A stretch of 64,000 bases of DNA. It comes from Halosimplex rubrum (GTDB lineage: Archaea > Halobacteriota > Halobacteria > Halobacteriales > Haloarculaceae). The stretch spans positions 1,426,001 to 1,490,000 of the forward strand of contig NZ_CP058910.1 in NCBI RefSeq assembly GCF_013415885.1, written 5' to 3'. How positions within the stretch are numbered: position 1 is the stretch's first letter; each line of letters begins with the position of its first letter. The position numbers were made by a program, and so were the translations under genes. Positions 34,772-43,616 of this stretch are shown here, piece after piece. Below the pieces are notes generated by a model. The model was not told the origin of the DNA. It saw only the letters and a program-made list of their open reading frames with translations, and searched no databases.

Positions 34772-36781
34772 TCAGCCGTTCGTCAGCGCGAGCCAGCGGA
34801 ACTCGCCGCTGAGCGCGTCGACGGCCGGCAGCGCCGAGGGGCCGTAGTGGAAGAGGACGAACGACGTGAGCAGGAGGTAGACGGTCGCCATCGCGGTCGC
34901 GACGCCGAAGGCGCCCGCGGCGACCCCTCTGGCGCGGTCGTCGCGGCGACCGGCCAGCAGCGCGACCGCCAGGACCGCGGCGGCGGCCAGCGACGCCAGC
35001 CCGAACGGCTGGACGACCTCGCCCTTCGACGCGTCGAAAAACAGGAGCGCGCCGAAGGCGACGGGCGCCCCCAGCAGGATGCCCGCCTCGTAGCCGAGGG
35101 CGGCCGCCCGGGTTCGTTCGGTGAGCAGCGACCGGACCTCCGGGATCCGGAAGATCCCGTAGACAGCGAGCGGATAGATCGGGTGGAGATAGCGGACGGT
35201 CGCCTGGACCTGTACCGGGAGGTTGCCGACGTACAGCGAGAGGAACAGCGCCGCGAACACGAGGACGAGGAGGTCCACGGGGTCGACGGCCTCGCGGAGG
35301 CGCCGCTCGCCGGCGCGGACGCGGCCGCTCCACCGGCCGAGTACCGGCGGCAGCGCGACCAGCGCCGCGAGCACGGGCGCCGATTCCAGCACCGAGAGGT
35401 TCGTCTTCCCGTCGAAGAAGAGGTTCGAGACGTTCTTGTCGGCCTCGCCCCAGCGGACGAACGTCCGGAAGACCCCCTCCGGCTCGGTGAGCAGCGCGAC
35501 GAACCCGCCGACGTACATGTCCAGCGCTCGCCGCGCCAGCGGGCGGACCGCCTCGAACCCGGCGACGACCGTCCCCGCGACCGCGGCGACGGTCCCGACG
35601 ATAGCGGCGAGGGCGCCGCCGGACGCCGATCCCGCGCTCCCGCCGGTCCCGCCTGCGGCGTCGCCACCGCCGGCCGACGCGGCTCCGCCGCTCCCACCGT
35701 TCCCGCCGCCCGCCGCCCCACCGTCGGTGAGTTCGGCCAGCGACTCGCCGTGGTAGGAGTCGAGGAAGTGCGGCGGGAGCAGCGGGTTGCCCGAGACGAC
35801 GGCGTTGGTCGCGAGGTACGGGACGAGCGAGAGGCCGGCCAGCCCGGCGACGACGGCCAGCGTCCGTCGGTCGTTTCTCGGGGCGGTCGGCAGGTCGACG
35901 GCGGCCAGCGCACCCAGCAGCGTGATCCCCTCGGGGGCGTGGACCCACGCGAGCAGGCCGCCGCAGGCGTAGGCACCGCCACGGAGCGCCGCGGCCTCCA
36001 GCGGCGCACGGTCGCGCTCGCGGCTCGCCGCGAACGCGTAGACGGCGAGTACGACGAACATCGCCGAGAGCGTGTGGCGCTTGGGCGTGCTCGCCCAGAA
36101 GGCGACGGGCGTCCCCAGCAGGACGGTCGCGCCAGCGAGCAGCCCGACGGTCGTCCCGTGACGCGACGCCAGCAACCGGTAGACGGCCGCGACGAGTACC
36201 GCGCCCGCGAGCATCGTCGCGATCTGAAGCGCGAACATCGACAGCTCCCCGATGTAGGACTTGTAGAACCAGGCGTTGCCAGCCAGTGCGAGCGTCCCCA
36301 GCCCGACGCCGGCCGCGAGACCGCGTCGGCGGTGGCCGACCAGGTCGCCGACGAGCAGCGCCGTCGCGAGCGTCAGCCCGCTGAACCCGACCACGACCAG
36401 CCAGCGCAGGTCGACCAGCGGGTCGAGGACTTCGACCGCCCAGTAGACCGGCAGCGCGAGCGCGACGAGCCCGTAGCCGCGACCCCACACCCGCCCGTCC
36501 CGATAGTGTATCCCGGGGTACCCCTGGTCGAGCTCGCCCGGGACGCCCAGCGACAGGTGGCCGTCGGCCAGCCGTTCGAGCATCCACGGGTACAGCCCGA
36601 TGTCGTTGAAGAAGACGCCCATCCGCCAGGTCAACACGTACAGGGCGAGCGCCCCGCAGAACAGCGCCAGACCGGGACGGCCGCCGAACACCACGCGCGT
36701 CAACGTCGCGGCGACGCGGGCGACCCGCTCGCTCCGGGCCGATTCCGGGAGCCACGCGTACCGCACCGAGTCGCCGCTCAT
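34772..36781 (-). CDS. Large polytopic membrane protein, glycosyltransferase-like (unknown function)
   Basis: Protein of 669 residues with about twelve hydrophobic segments and a soluble N-terminal tail of about 35 residues. The first loop has a GVFFNDIGLYPWMLERL stretch, and later ELDQGYPGIHY. The layout resembles the membrane part of GT-C type glycosyltransferases or mannosyltransferase-like proteins, but no full catalytic motif is certain. A Gly/Ala/Ser low-complexity loop occupies about residues 355-395. It separates the two archaeosine synthase genes, on the same strand as both. Confidence 0.65.
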   Translation of the reverse strand: MSGDSVRYAWLPESARSERVARVAATLTRVVFGGRPGLALFCGALALYVLTWRMGVFFNDIGLYPWMLERLADGHLSLGVPGELDQGYPGIHYRDGRVWGRGYGLVALALPVYWAVEVLDPLVDLRWLVVVGFSGLTLATALLVGDLVGHRRRGLAAGVGLGTLALAGNAWFYKSYIGELSMFALQIATMLAGAVLVAAVYRLLASRHGTTVGLLAGATVLLGTPVAFWASTPKRHTLSAMFVVLAVYAFAASRERDRAPLEAAALRGGAYACGGLLAWVHAPEGITLLGALAAVDLPTAPRNDRRTLAVVAGLAGLSLVPYLATNAVVSGNPLLPPHFLDSYHGESLAELTDGGAAGGGNGGSGGAASAGGGDAAGGTGGSAGSASGGALAAIVGTVAAVAGTVVAGFEAVRPLARRALDMYVGGFVALLTEPEGVFRTFVRWGEADKNVSNLFFDGKTNLSVLESAPVLAALVALPPVLGRWSGRVRAGERRLREAVDPVDLLVLVFAALFLSLYVGNLPVQVQATVRYLHPIYPLAVYGIFRIPEVRSLLTERTRAAALGYEAGILLGAPVAFGALLFFDASKGEVVQPFGLASLAAAAVLAVALLAGRRDDRARGVAAGAFGVATAMATVYLLLTSFVLFHYGPSALPAVDALSGEFRWLALTNG

Positions 36782-36889
36782 CGGCGTCCCCCGCTCGCGC
36801 GTCCGCGACCCGCGCCACCCCGTCGGTCGGTCCGTCCCGTCACGTTGGCTCCACGTTCCCCGCTCCCCGAGATAACTATTTGGGGGCGA

Positions 36890-36905
36890 TTATCGCACGC
36901 GATAA
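36890..36905. promoter_or_regulatory. Perfect 16-bp palindrome
   Basis: TTATCGC-AC-GCGATAA lies just upstream of an AT-rich, TATA-like patch (36870-36880) for the minus-strand membrane protein gene; a candidate operator. Confidence 0.35.
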
Positions 36906-36996
36906 GCGTCATCGGGTGTCTCGCGAGTTCGTTCGATTCGTGTCTCAGTTGTAACGGCTGTTTCTGTTTGTGTCGGTCTGGAACAAACAGTGACGA

Positions 36997-37059
36997 CCGC
37001 GAGCGATAGCACGCGATGAACGCCCGCGAGCGATAGCACGCGATGAACGCCCGCGAGCG
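36997..37059. repeat. 27-bp tandem repeat
   Basis: Two identical 27-bp units (36997-37023 and 37024-37050) beginning CCGCGAGCGATAGCACGCG, followed by a 9-bp partial third copy. Confidence 0.85.
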
Positions 37060-37118
37060 CGTCTCGCCCTTTCAATCCACCAGAATCGAAACCGCGACAG
37101 CGACCGTAGACGGCCACA

Positions 37119-37222
37119 CACCTCCCCAACCGATTCGCTCGTTCGCTCCGCTCACTCACTCATCCCTCGCACGGCTACGCCGCGCGCATGAAAGCGCGCG
37201 ACAGCGCGCGCCACCGCACCGC
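37119..37222. repeat. Dispersed intergenic repeat, copy 2
   Basis: Shares the CCTCCCCA start and the TCCCTCGC...GCGACAGCGCGCGCC...ACCGCACCGC end with 17415-17572, with a shorter middle. It ends three bases before the arcS stop. Confidence 0.7.
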
Positions 37223-37225
37223 CGA

Positions 37226-39019
37226 CTACAGTTCGTCGACGTGGCGGACCTGCGCGGCGATCCCGCGGGTCGAGCGGGCCATCTCCGGGCCGGACATCTC
37301 CGCGCGACCGACGGCGAAGGCGCTCGGTCCCTCGAAGACCACCTCGTCGCCGACGCGGATCGATTCGTCGGCGTCGACGATCCCCGGCGCGAGGACGCTC
37401 CCGTGGGGGACGAAGTCGTCGATCTCGACGCGCTTGGTCGGCGCGTCGCTCTCGGCCCAGTGGCGGGCGCCGGCGAGCGTGAACGCCAGCGTGCCGTAGG
37501 GGCGGACGACCACCGCGAGCTGCTCGCCGTCGCCGTCGTGGGCCTGCAGGCCGGGGTGGCTGCCGCGGATCGTCAGGTCGTCGAACAGCTCGTCGCCGGC
37601 ACCGGCGCCGAACTGGTAGTCGGCGATGGCGCGGACGGTGTTGTGCTGGCGCTCGCGCTTGCCGTATTTCAGCTCGCCCGAGAGCTCGCTGGCGAGGTTC
37701 CCGAGCGACTCCGTGGTGGTGGGGTGGTCCTCGACGGTGTAGGTGAACTCGGTGCCGAGCGACCGCTCGACGCGCTCGCAGATCGGGCGGTAGTCCTCGG
37801 GGACGTGCGCGATGACGCGGGGATAGTCGGTGTGCTCCAGGTAGCGTTCCAGCACGCTCGCGACGAACTCGATCTCGTTCGCGCTCCAGCGGCCGGTCAC
37901 GACGGAGTCGTAGTGCTGGGCGGGGTAGGTGAGTTCGAGTTCCTGCGGGACGCACCCGATGGGCGAGGTCATCGACACCTTGTGGGCGCGCCACTGGACG
38001 GCGTCGTGGTACTGGCCGTGACTCTGGGAGTCGCTGTAGGGTTTCCGCGCCGAGCAGGGCACCAGCACGAGCGGGTTGTCGAAGCGGTTGCGATAGCGCG
38101 AGGTGACTCGCTCGGCGAAGCGCTGGATCTCGACTCGCCGGACGGTGTCCTCGGTCGCGGCGGTGATCTCGGCCTGGCGCAGAATGGGGGTGCGCTCCTC
38201 CAGATAGCCGTACTGCTGGTCGAGCCGCCGGAAGACGGCGGTGAGCCACTGCTCGTGGCGGGCCTGGCCCTCGATGTAGTCGCGCAGGCGGCCGTCGCGG
38301 ATCCGTCGGCGGACGGTCTTGAGCGCCGCTTCGAGGGCGTTGACGTTGTGGCGGGCGCAGTCCATCCGGTCGAACGCCTCGCGGGGCTGCTGGCAGGCCG
38401 GACAGGCGCAGGGGAGTTCGTCGAGGTCTTCGAGGAACTGGTGGCCGTCGACGGTGAGATAGCGGCCCTGCGTGCCGCGGACGACGGCGCGGTCGGCGTC
38501 GACCAGATCGACGCCAGCGTAGACCAGCGTCGCGACGTTCGCGGGCGTGGCGACGCCCGGCAGGTAGAGCGCGGCGTCGTAGGGGATCGCCTCGCGGACC
38601 CGAACCATCGAGTCGACGAACTTCTCGGCGTGGCCGGCGATACCGGGTGCTCCGGAGAGGACGTAGGCGTCGGTGCCCAGGTCCGCGGCGGTGTCGGCGG
38701 AGATCACGGCGGCGCTCGGATAGTCGGTCTCGGGGACCTCGGGCGCGAACGCCTCCTGCACCTCGTCGGGGGTCCCCGAGGGGAACCCGCGGGCGGGCAG
38801 GACGGTGAGTCGCGCGTCGTCGCCGTCGGGGGCGTCGGGTTCGGTCGCCCAGCCGGTCCCGGGGTCGGCCAGGACCGGCGCCGCGACCCCCGCTTCGGGC
38901 GCGTCGTCGTCGCGGTCGGCGTCGGTGACTAAGGCGGGCGTCGTCACCGGCGAGTCGAGGCGCACCTCGGCGAGACGGGCCGCCCCGTCGCGCTCGTGGA
39001 CCTCGAAGTGGTCGGTCAT
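37226..39019 (-). CDS. arcS: Archaeosine synthase alpha subunit ArcS
   Basis: Acts with RaSEA on preQ0 in tRNA position 15 (archaeosine pathway). About 597 residues. The N-terminal half is a TGT-like barrel with a zinc site of the C-x-C-x2-C...H type (CACPAC near residue 205, H near 226) but without a complete TGT active site. The ArcS-specific motif PCSARKPYSDSQSH lies near residue 323. The C-terminus is a PUA domain (KRVEIDDFVPHGSVLAPGI, VGDEVVFEGPSAFAVGRA). ATG 39019 or 39025 may start it. RaSEA is further downstream, beyond a membrane protein gene. Confidence 0.92.
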   Translation of the reverse strand: MTDHFEVHERDGAARLAEVRLDSPVTTPALVTDADRDDDAPEAGVAAPVLADPGTGWATEPDAPDGDDARLTVLPARGFPSGTPDEVQEAFAPEVPETDYPSAAVISADTAADLGTDAYVLSGAPGIAGHAEKFVDSMVRVREAIPYDAALYLPGVATPANVATLVYAGVDLVDADRAVVRGTQGRYLTVDGHQFLEDLDELPCACPACQQPREAFDRMDCARHNVNALEAALKTVRRRIRDGRLRDYIEGQARHEQWLTAVFRRLDQQYGYLEERTPILRQAEITAATEDTVRRVEIQRFAERVTSRYRNRFDNPLVLVPCSARKPYSDSQSHGQYHDAVQWRAHKVSMTSPIGCVPQELELTYPAQHYDSVVTGRWSANEIEFVASVLERYLEHTDYPRVIAHVPEDYRPICERVERSLGTEFTYTVEDHPTTTESLGNLASELSGELKYGKRERQHNTVRAIADYQFGAGAGDELFDDLTIRGSHPGLQAHDGDGEQLAVVVRPYGTLAFTLAGARHWAESDAPTKRVEIDDFVPHGSVLAPGIVDADESIRVGDEVVFEGPSAFAVGRAEMSGPEMARSTRGIAAQVRHVDEL

Positions 39020-39158
39020 ATCCACCTCGTCGGTGTCGGCCGGGATGAGGCTATCGTCTCGGGCCGTTCGGCGCCGTCTCGGTGACTCGGCCGCGATCGT
39101 TCGTCTCGCCTCGTCGCGCTACCGAGTCGTTTAGGTGGGGCCACCGAGACGGGCAGGT

Positions 39159-39764
39159 ATGCTCGTGACGCTGGAGGGGCTCGACGGCAGCGGGAAGTCC
39201 TCTGCGGCCGCCCACCTCGCCGAGAGCGACGCCCTGCCCGCCGACGCGGTGTTCACCCGCGAGCCCACCGACTCGTGGTACGGCGAGGCGGTCGCCCGTT
39301 CGATCGGCGACCCCGACGCCGACTCGCTGGCCGAGCTGTTCCTCTACACCGCCGACCACGCCGACCACCTCGACCGGGTGGTCCGGCCGGCGCTCTCGGA
39401 GGGCCGGCTCGTCGTCTCCGACCGCTACTCCGACTCCCGGTACGCCTACCAGGGCGCGACGCTCGACGCCCACCCGCACCTCGACGTTTCCGATCCGCTC
39501 GACTACGTCCGCGACGTACACGCTCCCTTCACTCGCCGCCCGGACGCGACGGTCTACCTCGACGTCGACCCCGAGACCGGCGCCCGCCGGGCGGGGTCGA
39601 CCAACAAGATGGAGCAGGTGGGGTTCCTCGAATCGGTCCGCGAGAACTACGAGCGACTGATCGACGACGACCCCGAGCGGTTCGTCCGGATCGACGCGAC
39701 CCGCCCCCAGGAAGCGGTGCTCTCGGACGTGGAGTCGGCCGTGCTGGACGTGCTGGGGGAGTGA
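39159..39764 (+). CDS. tmk: Thymidylate kinase
   Basis: Phosphorylates dTMP to dTDP. The protein has 201 residues. The P-loop is [11 protein letters not shown], the DRX motif lies in [14 protein letters not shown] near residue 90, and a lid-like region [11 protein letters not shown] follows near 145. ATG 39159 is chosen because TTTAGG lies about 27 bases upstream and the P-loop starts six residues in; the longer reading from 39135 is not family-like. It is divergent from arcS. Confidence 0.92.
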   Translation: MLVTLEGLDGSGKSSAAAHLAESDALPADAVFTREPTDSWYGEAVARSIGDPDADSLAELFLYTADHADHLDRVVRPALSEGRLVVSDRYSDSRYAYQGATLDAHPHLDVSDPLDYVRDVHAPFTRRPDATVYLDVDPETGARRAGSTNKMEQVGFLESVRENYERLIDDDPERFVRIDATRPQEAVLSDVESAVLDVLGE

Positions 39765-39812
39765 GCTCGCGGTGCGGTCCGCGCCGGCGGGCTCCGGCGT
39801 CGCGGCGACCGG

Positions 39813-40166
39813 TCAGCGGTTCTCGTAGCGGCTGGGTCGCTCGTCCCTGTCCCAGCGCTCGGGCAGGTCCACCTCGTCGGGGGAGGGCATCCAGAAGTAA
39901 TCGAAGGTGATGCCCGCCACCGTCGGCAGGAGGATGATCAGCGTCACGACGGCGCCGGCCGACCCCAGGTTCGGTCCCAGCGGCAGGATGCCGCTGAAAA
40001 ACAGCGTCGACAGCAGTAACGCGAAGGGCACGAGGACGCCGGCGTAGAGGAACCCACCCCACCGGGTCGACAGGCGCACGCGGAAAAAGCGCGTCATCAG
40101 GGCGGCGACCGCGCTGTGGACGACGATCAGGAAGACCAGTTCGACCGCGTCGACGGCGGTGACCAT
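39813..40166 (-). CDS. Small membrane protein of unknown function
   Basis: Protein of 117 residues with three helices (about 5-25, 38-60 and 68-90), followed by a short cytoplasmic tail rich in acidic residues and Arg (DYFWMPSPDEVDLPERWDRDE). ATG 40166 was chosen; the upstream extension is polar, low-complexity and overlaps nothing useful. It is convergent with tmk and divergent from the E1 alpha gene. No family is recognised. Confidence 0.65.
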   Translation of the reverse strand: MVTAVDAVELVFLIVVHSAVAALMTRFFRVRLSTRWGGFLYAGVLVPFALLLSTLFFSGILPLGPNLGSAGAVVTLIILLPTVAGITFDYFWMPSPDEVDLPERWDRDERPSRYENR

Positions 40167-40284
40167 ACCGGCCGTTGGCGCCGCGCGCTCTTTGAGGTGT
40201 CGACTGCGAGCGGGCGCCGTCTCGGCCGGGTCGCCGTCCGGACCGACGCAATCGCTTTCCCGCCGCCGCTCCACAGTCTACGGC

Positions 40285-41382
40285 ATGCACCGCGTCATCG
40301 GCGAGCGGTCGCTGAGCGAGACGAGCGTCGACCCGGACCTGGCGCGCGCGCTGCTTCGGGACATCGTCCGCGCTCGCGTCTTCGACGAGCGGGCGGTCGC
40401 GCTCCAGCGCCGCGGGTGGATGAGCGGCTATCCCCCCTTCGTGGGCCAGGAGGGGTCCCAGGTCGGCGCCGCCCGCGCCCTGACCGACGACGACTGGCTC
40501 TTCCCGACCTACCGCTCGAACGCCATGCAGCTCGCCCGCGGTCGCTCGCCCGCCGATATCCTCCGGTTTCGCCGCGGGTTCTCCGAGTACGAACCCGCGG
40601 ACGGGTCGGAGACCCACGCCGGCCGGCGGCCGGTCACGTTCACGCAGGCGACGCCGATCGCGACCCAGCTCCCCCACGCGGTCGGCGCGGGGATGGCCGC
40701 CGCACACCGCGGCGACGAGCGCGTCGCGTGCGCCTGTCTCGGCGACGGCGCCACGAGCGAGGGGGACTTCCACGAGGCCCTCAATTTCGCGGGCGTGTTC
40801 TCGGCGCCGGTCGTCTTCTTCTGCGAGAACAACGGCTGGGCGATCAGCGTGCCGACCGACCGCCAGACCGCGAGCGAGACCGTCGCCGGGAAGGCCCGCG
40901 CCTACGGGTTCGAGGGCGTGCGAGTCGACGGCAACGACCCGGTCGCGGTCTACGAGACCGTCGCCGAGGCCCGGGAGTCGGCGCTGTCGGGCGACCCGGT
41001 CCTCGTCGAGAGCCTGACCTACCGGCAGGGGGCGCACACCACCAGCGACGACCCCGACCGCTACCGCGACGCCGCGGCCGAGGACCTGCCCGACTGGCGG
41101 ACCGCCGACCCGCTGGAGCGGTACGGCGACTACCTGCGCGAGGCGGGCGTCGTCGACGATGGGTTCGTCGAGGCGGCGCGCGAGGCGGCCGAAGGCGAGA
41201 TCGACGAGGCCGTGGCGGCCGCGGAGAGGAGCGAGCGCGACCCCGGCGACGTGTTCGACCACGCCTACGCGGCGCTCCCGCCTCGGGTCCGCGACCAGCG
41301 CCGGGCGGTCGCCGAGCGAGCCGCCGGCGACCGGCCCGCCGCCGGGAGCGAGGGGCTCCCGGGCGACGAGTCGCGGGAGTGA
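40285..41382 (+). CDS. 2-oxoacid dehydrogenase E1 component, alpha subunit (orphan)
   Basis: Thiamine-diphosphate-dependent E1 alpha subunit of 365 residues. The TPP motif GDGATSEGDFHEALNFAGVF...CENNGWAIS near residue 155 is intact. The phosphorylation-loop-like TYRQGAHTTSDDPDRYR near residue 250 is present, and FPTYRSNAMQLARG near 75 fits the family. The protein needs a beta subunit, E2 and E3, but none lies within the window; the next gene is a RAM-domain protein on the other strand. The in vivo partner and the exact oxoacid are unknown. Confidence 0.88.
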   Translation: MHRVIGERSLSETSVDPDLARALLRDIVRARVFDERAVALQRRGWMSGYPPFVGQEGSQVGAARALTDDDWLFPTYRSNAMQLARGRSPADILRFRRGFSEYEPADGSETHAGRRPVTFTQATPIATQLPHAVGAGMAAAHRGDERVACACLGDGATSEGDFHEALNFAGVFSAPVVFFCENNGWAISVPTDRQTASETVAGKARAYGFEGVRVDGNDPVAVYETVAEARESALSGDPVLVESLTYRQGAHTTSDDPDRYRDAAAEDLPDWRTADPLERYGDYLREAGVVDDGFVEAAREAAEGEIDEAVAAAERSERDPGDVFDHAYAALPPRVRDQRRAVAERAAGDRPAAGSEGLPGDESRE

Positions 41383-41445
41383 CCGAAATCGGTGCCGAAC
41401 GGCGGGCGGCGAGCGGAGGGCGACGGGGTCCGACCGCGGGAGCGG

Positions 41446-41676
41446 TCAGTCCAGACAGATGTAGGTCTTCGTGTCGGCGATACCGTCGAGGTCGCGGAGC
41501 CTGGTCGCGACGCCGTGCATCAGGTCGTACACCTCCTCGCCGGTCGCCTCGACGATGATGTCGTACTGGCCGGCGACGATGTGCGCCTCCTCGACCCCGT
41601 CGATCCCCCGGATCGAGTCGAGCAGCTGTTCGGACTTCCCGGCCGCCGTCTTCACCATGATAAAGGCCCGCACCAT
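41446..41676 (-). CDS. Stand-alone Lrp/AsnC ligand-binding (RAM) domain protein 1
   Basis: Protein of 76 residues consisting only of the RAM domain of the Lrp/AsnC family: MVRAFIMVKTAAGKSEQLLD, GVEEAHIVAGQYDIIVE, and ATRLRDLDGIADTKTYICLD. There is no DNA-binding HTH. Such proteins bind small effectors, often amino acids, and may act on partner regulators. ATG 41676 was chosen by similarity to the paralogue at 42541. It is transcribed away from trkA, with a close relative on trkA's other side. Confidence 0.85.
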   Translation of the reverse strand: MVRAFIMVKTAAGKSEQLLDSIRGIDGVEEAHIVAGQYDIIVEATGEEVYDLMHGVATRLRDLDGIADTKTYICLD

Positions 41677-41828
41677 CGTAGGACGATCTTCTCTCGGTGA
41701 CTCCAAAAACCTTCCCCCGTCCCTCGAAGCCGGCAGTAATTGGCTAGGGTGAGACTGACACGCACACAAGCGGCTGGGGGATCGATCGGGGGTTCGGAGC
41801 CACAGATCGGGGTGCGATCGGAGGTAGC

Positions 41829-41834
41829 TTTATT
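41829..41834 (+). promoter_or_regulatory. TATA box for trkA
   Basis: TTTATT centred about 27 bases before ATG 41859; indicates a leaderless trkA/RAM transcript. Confidence 0.6.
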
Positions 41835-41858
41835 CCCCGTCTGGTCGTACGCGTTACC

Positions 41859-42539
41859 ATGCGATTCGTTATCGTGGGTGCCGGCCGCGTCGGGCTGCGA
41901 ACGGCACGCGCACTCGAAGACAGCGGACACGAGGTGGTCCTCATCGAGCGCAACCCGACGAAGGTCGACCGCGCGACGGCGGAGGGCTACGAGGTCATCG
42001 AGGGCGACGCCAGCGACGAGCAGGTGTTGCTCGCCGTCGACCTGGCAGCGGCCGACGCCGTCGGCGCGCTGACGGGCGACCTCTCGACGAACTTCGTCGC
42101 GTGCATGGTCGCGAAACACCACGGCTGTCGCACCGTCCTCCGGATCGACGAGGAGTACCGCGAGGACATCTACCGCAAGTACGCCTCCGACGTGGACGAG
42201 GTCATCTACCCCGAGCGGCTGGGCGCCATCGTCGCCAAGAACGCCCTCCTCGGCGGGAACATCCGCGCCGTCGCCGACATCGCGCAGAACCTCCAGCTCG
42301 TCGAGCTCACCGTCTCGCCGGAGTCGCCGATGCGCGGCTACACCCTGAGCGAACTCGAACTGCCCGCCGACACGGAACTGCTCGCCTTCGGCAAGCAGGG
42401 CGACCCGCTCATCATCCCCGACGAGGACGTGTCGCTCGAAGTTGGCGACACGCTCGCCATCCTCGCGGACTTCGAGAAACTGGACGACGTGCGCCAGATA
42501 GTCGTCGGCGAGGCAGTCGCCGCGACGGGGGGCGCCTGA
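41859..42539 (+). CDS. trkA: TrkA-family potassium channel/transporter regulatory subunit
   Basis: Cytoplasmic RCK protein of 226 residues: an N-terminal Rossmann domain (VIVGAGRVGLRTARAL, with the ribose-binding acidic residue in LIERN) and a C-terminal TrkA-C domain (about 135-215; LVELTVSPESPMRGYTLSELELP). It binds NAD(H) or ATP and gates a TrkH/KtrB-type pore, not present in the window. Its stop is followed 1 base later by the RAM protein 2 start, forming an operon. Confidence 0.9.
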   Translation: MRFVIVGAGRVGLRTARALEDSGHEVVLIERNPTKVDRATAEGYEVIEGDASDEQVLLAVDLAAADAVGALTGDLSTNFVACMVAKHHGCRTVLRIDEEYREDIYRKYASDVDEVIYPERLGAIVAKNALLGGNIRAVADIAQNLQLVELTVSPESPMRGYTLSELELPADTELLAFGKQGDPLIIPDEDVSLEVGDTLAILADFEKLDDVRQIVVGEAVAATGGA

Positions 42540-42540
42540 G

Positions 42541-42771
42541 ATGGTCCGCGCCTACGTCATGGTCAAGGCCCACTCCGGCGACGCGGAGCGGCTCAAATCC
42601 GAGATACTCGACGTGGAGGGGGTCGACGACGCCTACATCGTCGCCGGCGACGTGGACTTCATCGCCACCGTCACCGTCGACGAGACCGCCGACGTGAAGG
42701 CCGTCGCCGCCACCCACATCCAGAATTTGGAGGGCATCGAGGACACCCAGACCTACGTCGCGATGGACTGA
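42541..42771 (+). CDS. Stand-alone Lrp/AsnC ligand-binding (RAM) domain protein 2
   Basis: Protein of 76 residues, a paralogue of the 41446-41676 product: MVRAYVMVKAHSGDAERLK, DDAYIVAGDVDFIATV, and the ending THIQNLEGIEDTQTYVAMD. It starts one base after the trkA stop, so expression is tied to TrkA. It may report amino-acid or other ligand status to potassium uptake, an inference from linkage only. Confidence 0.87.
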   Translation: MVRAYVMVKAHSGDAERLKSEILDVEGVDDAYIVAGDVDFIATVTVDETADVKAVAATHIQNLEGIEDTQTYVAMD

Positions 42772-42792
42772 CCGACGCCGCGCCGCCGTCTC

Positions 42793-43473
42793 CTACTCCG
42801 TCGTCCGGAACGCCCGGTCGCCGGCGTCGCCGAGTCCGGGCACGATGTAGCCGTCCTCGTCGAGTTCGTCGTCGATCGCGACGGTGAGCAGTTCGGCCTC
42901 CGGGACGGCCTCGCTCACTTGCAACAGCCCCTCCGGGGCGCTCACCGCCGAGAGGACGAACAGGTTCTCGGGCTCGGGTTGGCCCTCCAGTACCCGCTCC
43001 AGCACGGCGCACATCGTCGACCCCGTCGCCAGCATCGGGTCGGCGACGATGACGGTGTCCTCGGGCTCGATGTCCGGGAGCTTCACGTAGTCGACGGAGA
43101 TGGGGAACCGCCCGGACTCGTCCATGCCGGCGGCCTCGTCGCGACTGGCGGAGATGACGCCCTGGCGGGCGCGGGGGAACGCCTTCAGCAGCCCCTCGAC
43201 GAACGGCGTCGCCGCGCGGAGCACGTTGACGATGACCACGTCGTCGAGGCCCTTGACGCGCTGGCCCATCGTCTCGGTCAGCGGCGTCTCGACGGCGACG
43301 TACTCCGTCTCCATCGCGCCGTCGATGATCTCGTAGCCGCAGATCCGGCCGAGCTTGACGAGTCCCTTCCGGAACTCCACCTGTTCGGTCTTCACGTCGC
43401 GCAACCGGGTCAACACGTCCGTCGCGAGCGCGTGAGTGATCAGGCTCGCGTCGCCGCGGTCTTCGATCGCCAT
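42793..43473 (-). CDS. upp: Uracil phosphoribosyltransferase
   Basis: Salvages uracil to UMP. The protein has 226 residues. The PRPP-binding loop is [17 protein letters not shown] near residue 135, [17 protein letters not shown] near 85 is the family's flexible loop, and the uracil-binding [15 protein letters not shown] is at the end. ATG 43473 is chosen: a GGATATTTG box lies about 29 bases upstream. It is convergent with RAM protein 2 and divergent from uvrB. Confidence 0.92.
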   Translation of the reverse strand: MAIEDRGDASLITHALATDVLTRLRDVKTEQVEFRKGLVKLGRICGYEIIDGAMETEYVAVETPLTETMGQRVKGLDDVVIVNVLRAATPFVEGLLKAFPRARQGVISASRDEAAGMDESGRFPISVDYVKLPDIEPEDTVIVADPMLATGSTMCAVLERVLEGQPEPENLFVLSAVSAPEGLLQVSEAVPEAELLTVAIDDELDEDGYIVPGLGDAGDRAFRTTE

Positions 43474-43616
43474 ACCCGCGAGTGGGTTCGGCCCCGTCAA
43501 ATATCCACCGCGCGAGGCGTCGTCGGTCTCGTCGCCGGTGAACGCGGGACGAGAGCGGAGGGCGCCTCGCCGGTCGGACCGCGCTCCTCAAGTTCGTCCG
43601 ACCCTACCTCCGGGTA

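Larger units (their letters stand above)
36782..37225. other. Repeat-bearing spacer between the membrane protein and arcS
   Basis: 444 bases with no credible gene. It contains a TTATCGC/GCGATAA palindrome (36890-36905), a 27-bp tandem repeat (36997-37059) and the second copy of a dispersed repeat (37119-37222). A weak minus-strand AT-rich box near 36870-36880 could serve the membrane protein gene. Confidence 0.7.

Noticed and set aside
33152-37009. 1285-residue plus-strand ORF across the small RNA, RaSEA and membrane protein
   Set aside because: Antisense of two recognised genes; no family motif, low-complexity composition.
36997-37059. CRISPR-like repeat
   Set aside because: The units are directly adjacent with no spacers and there are only two.
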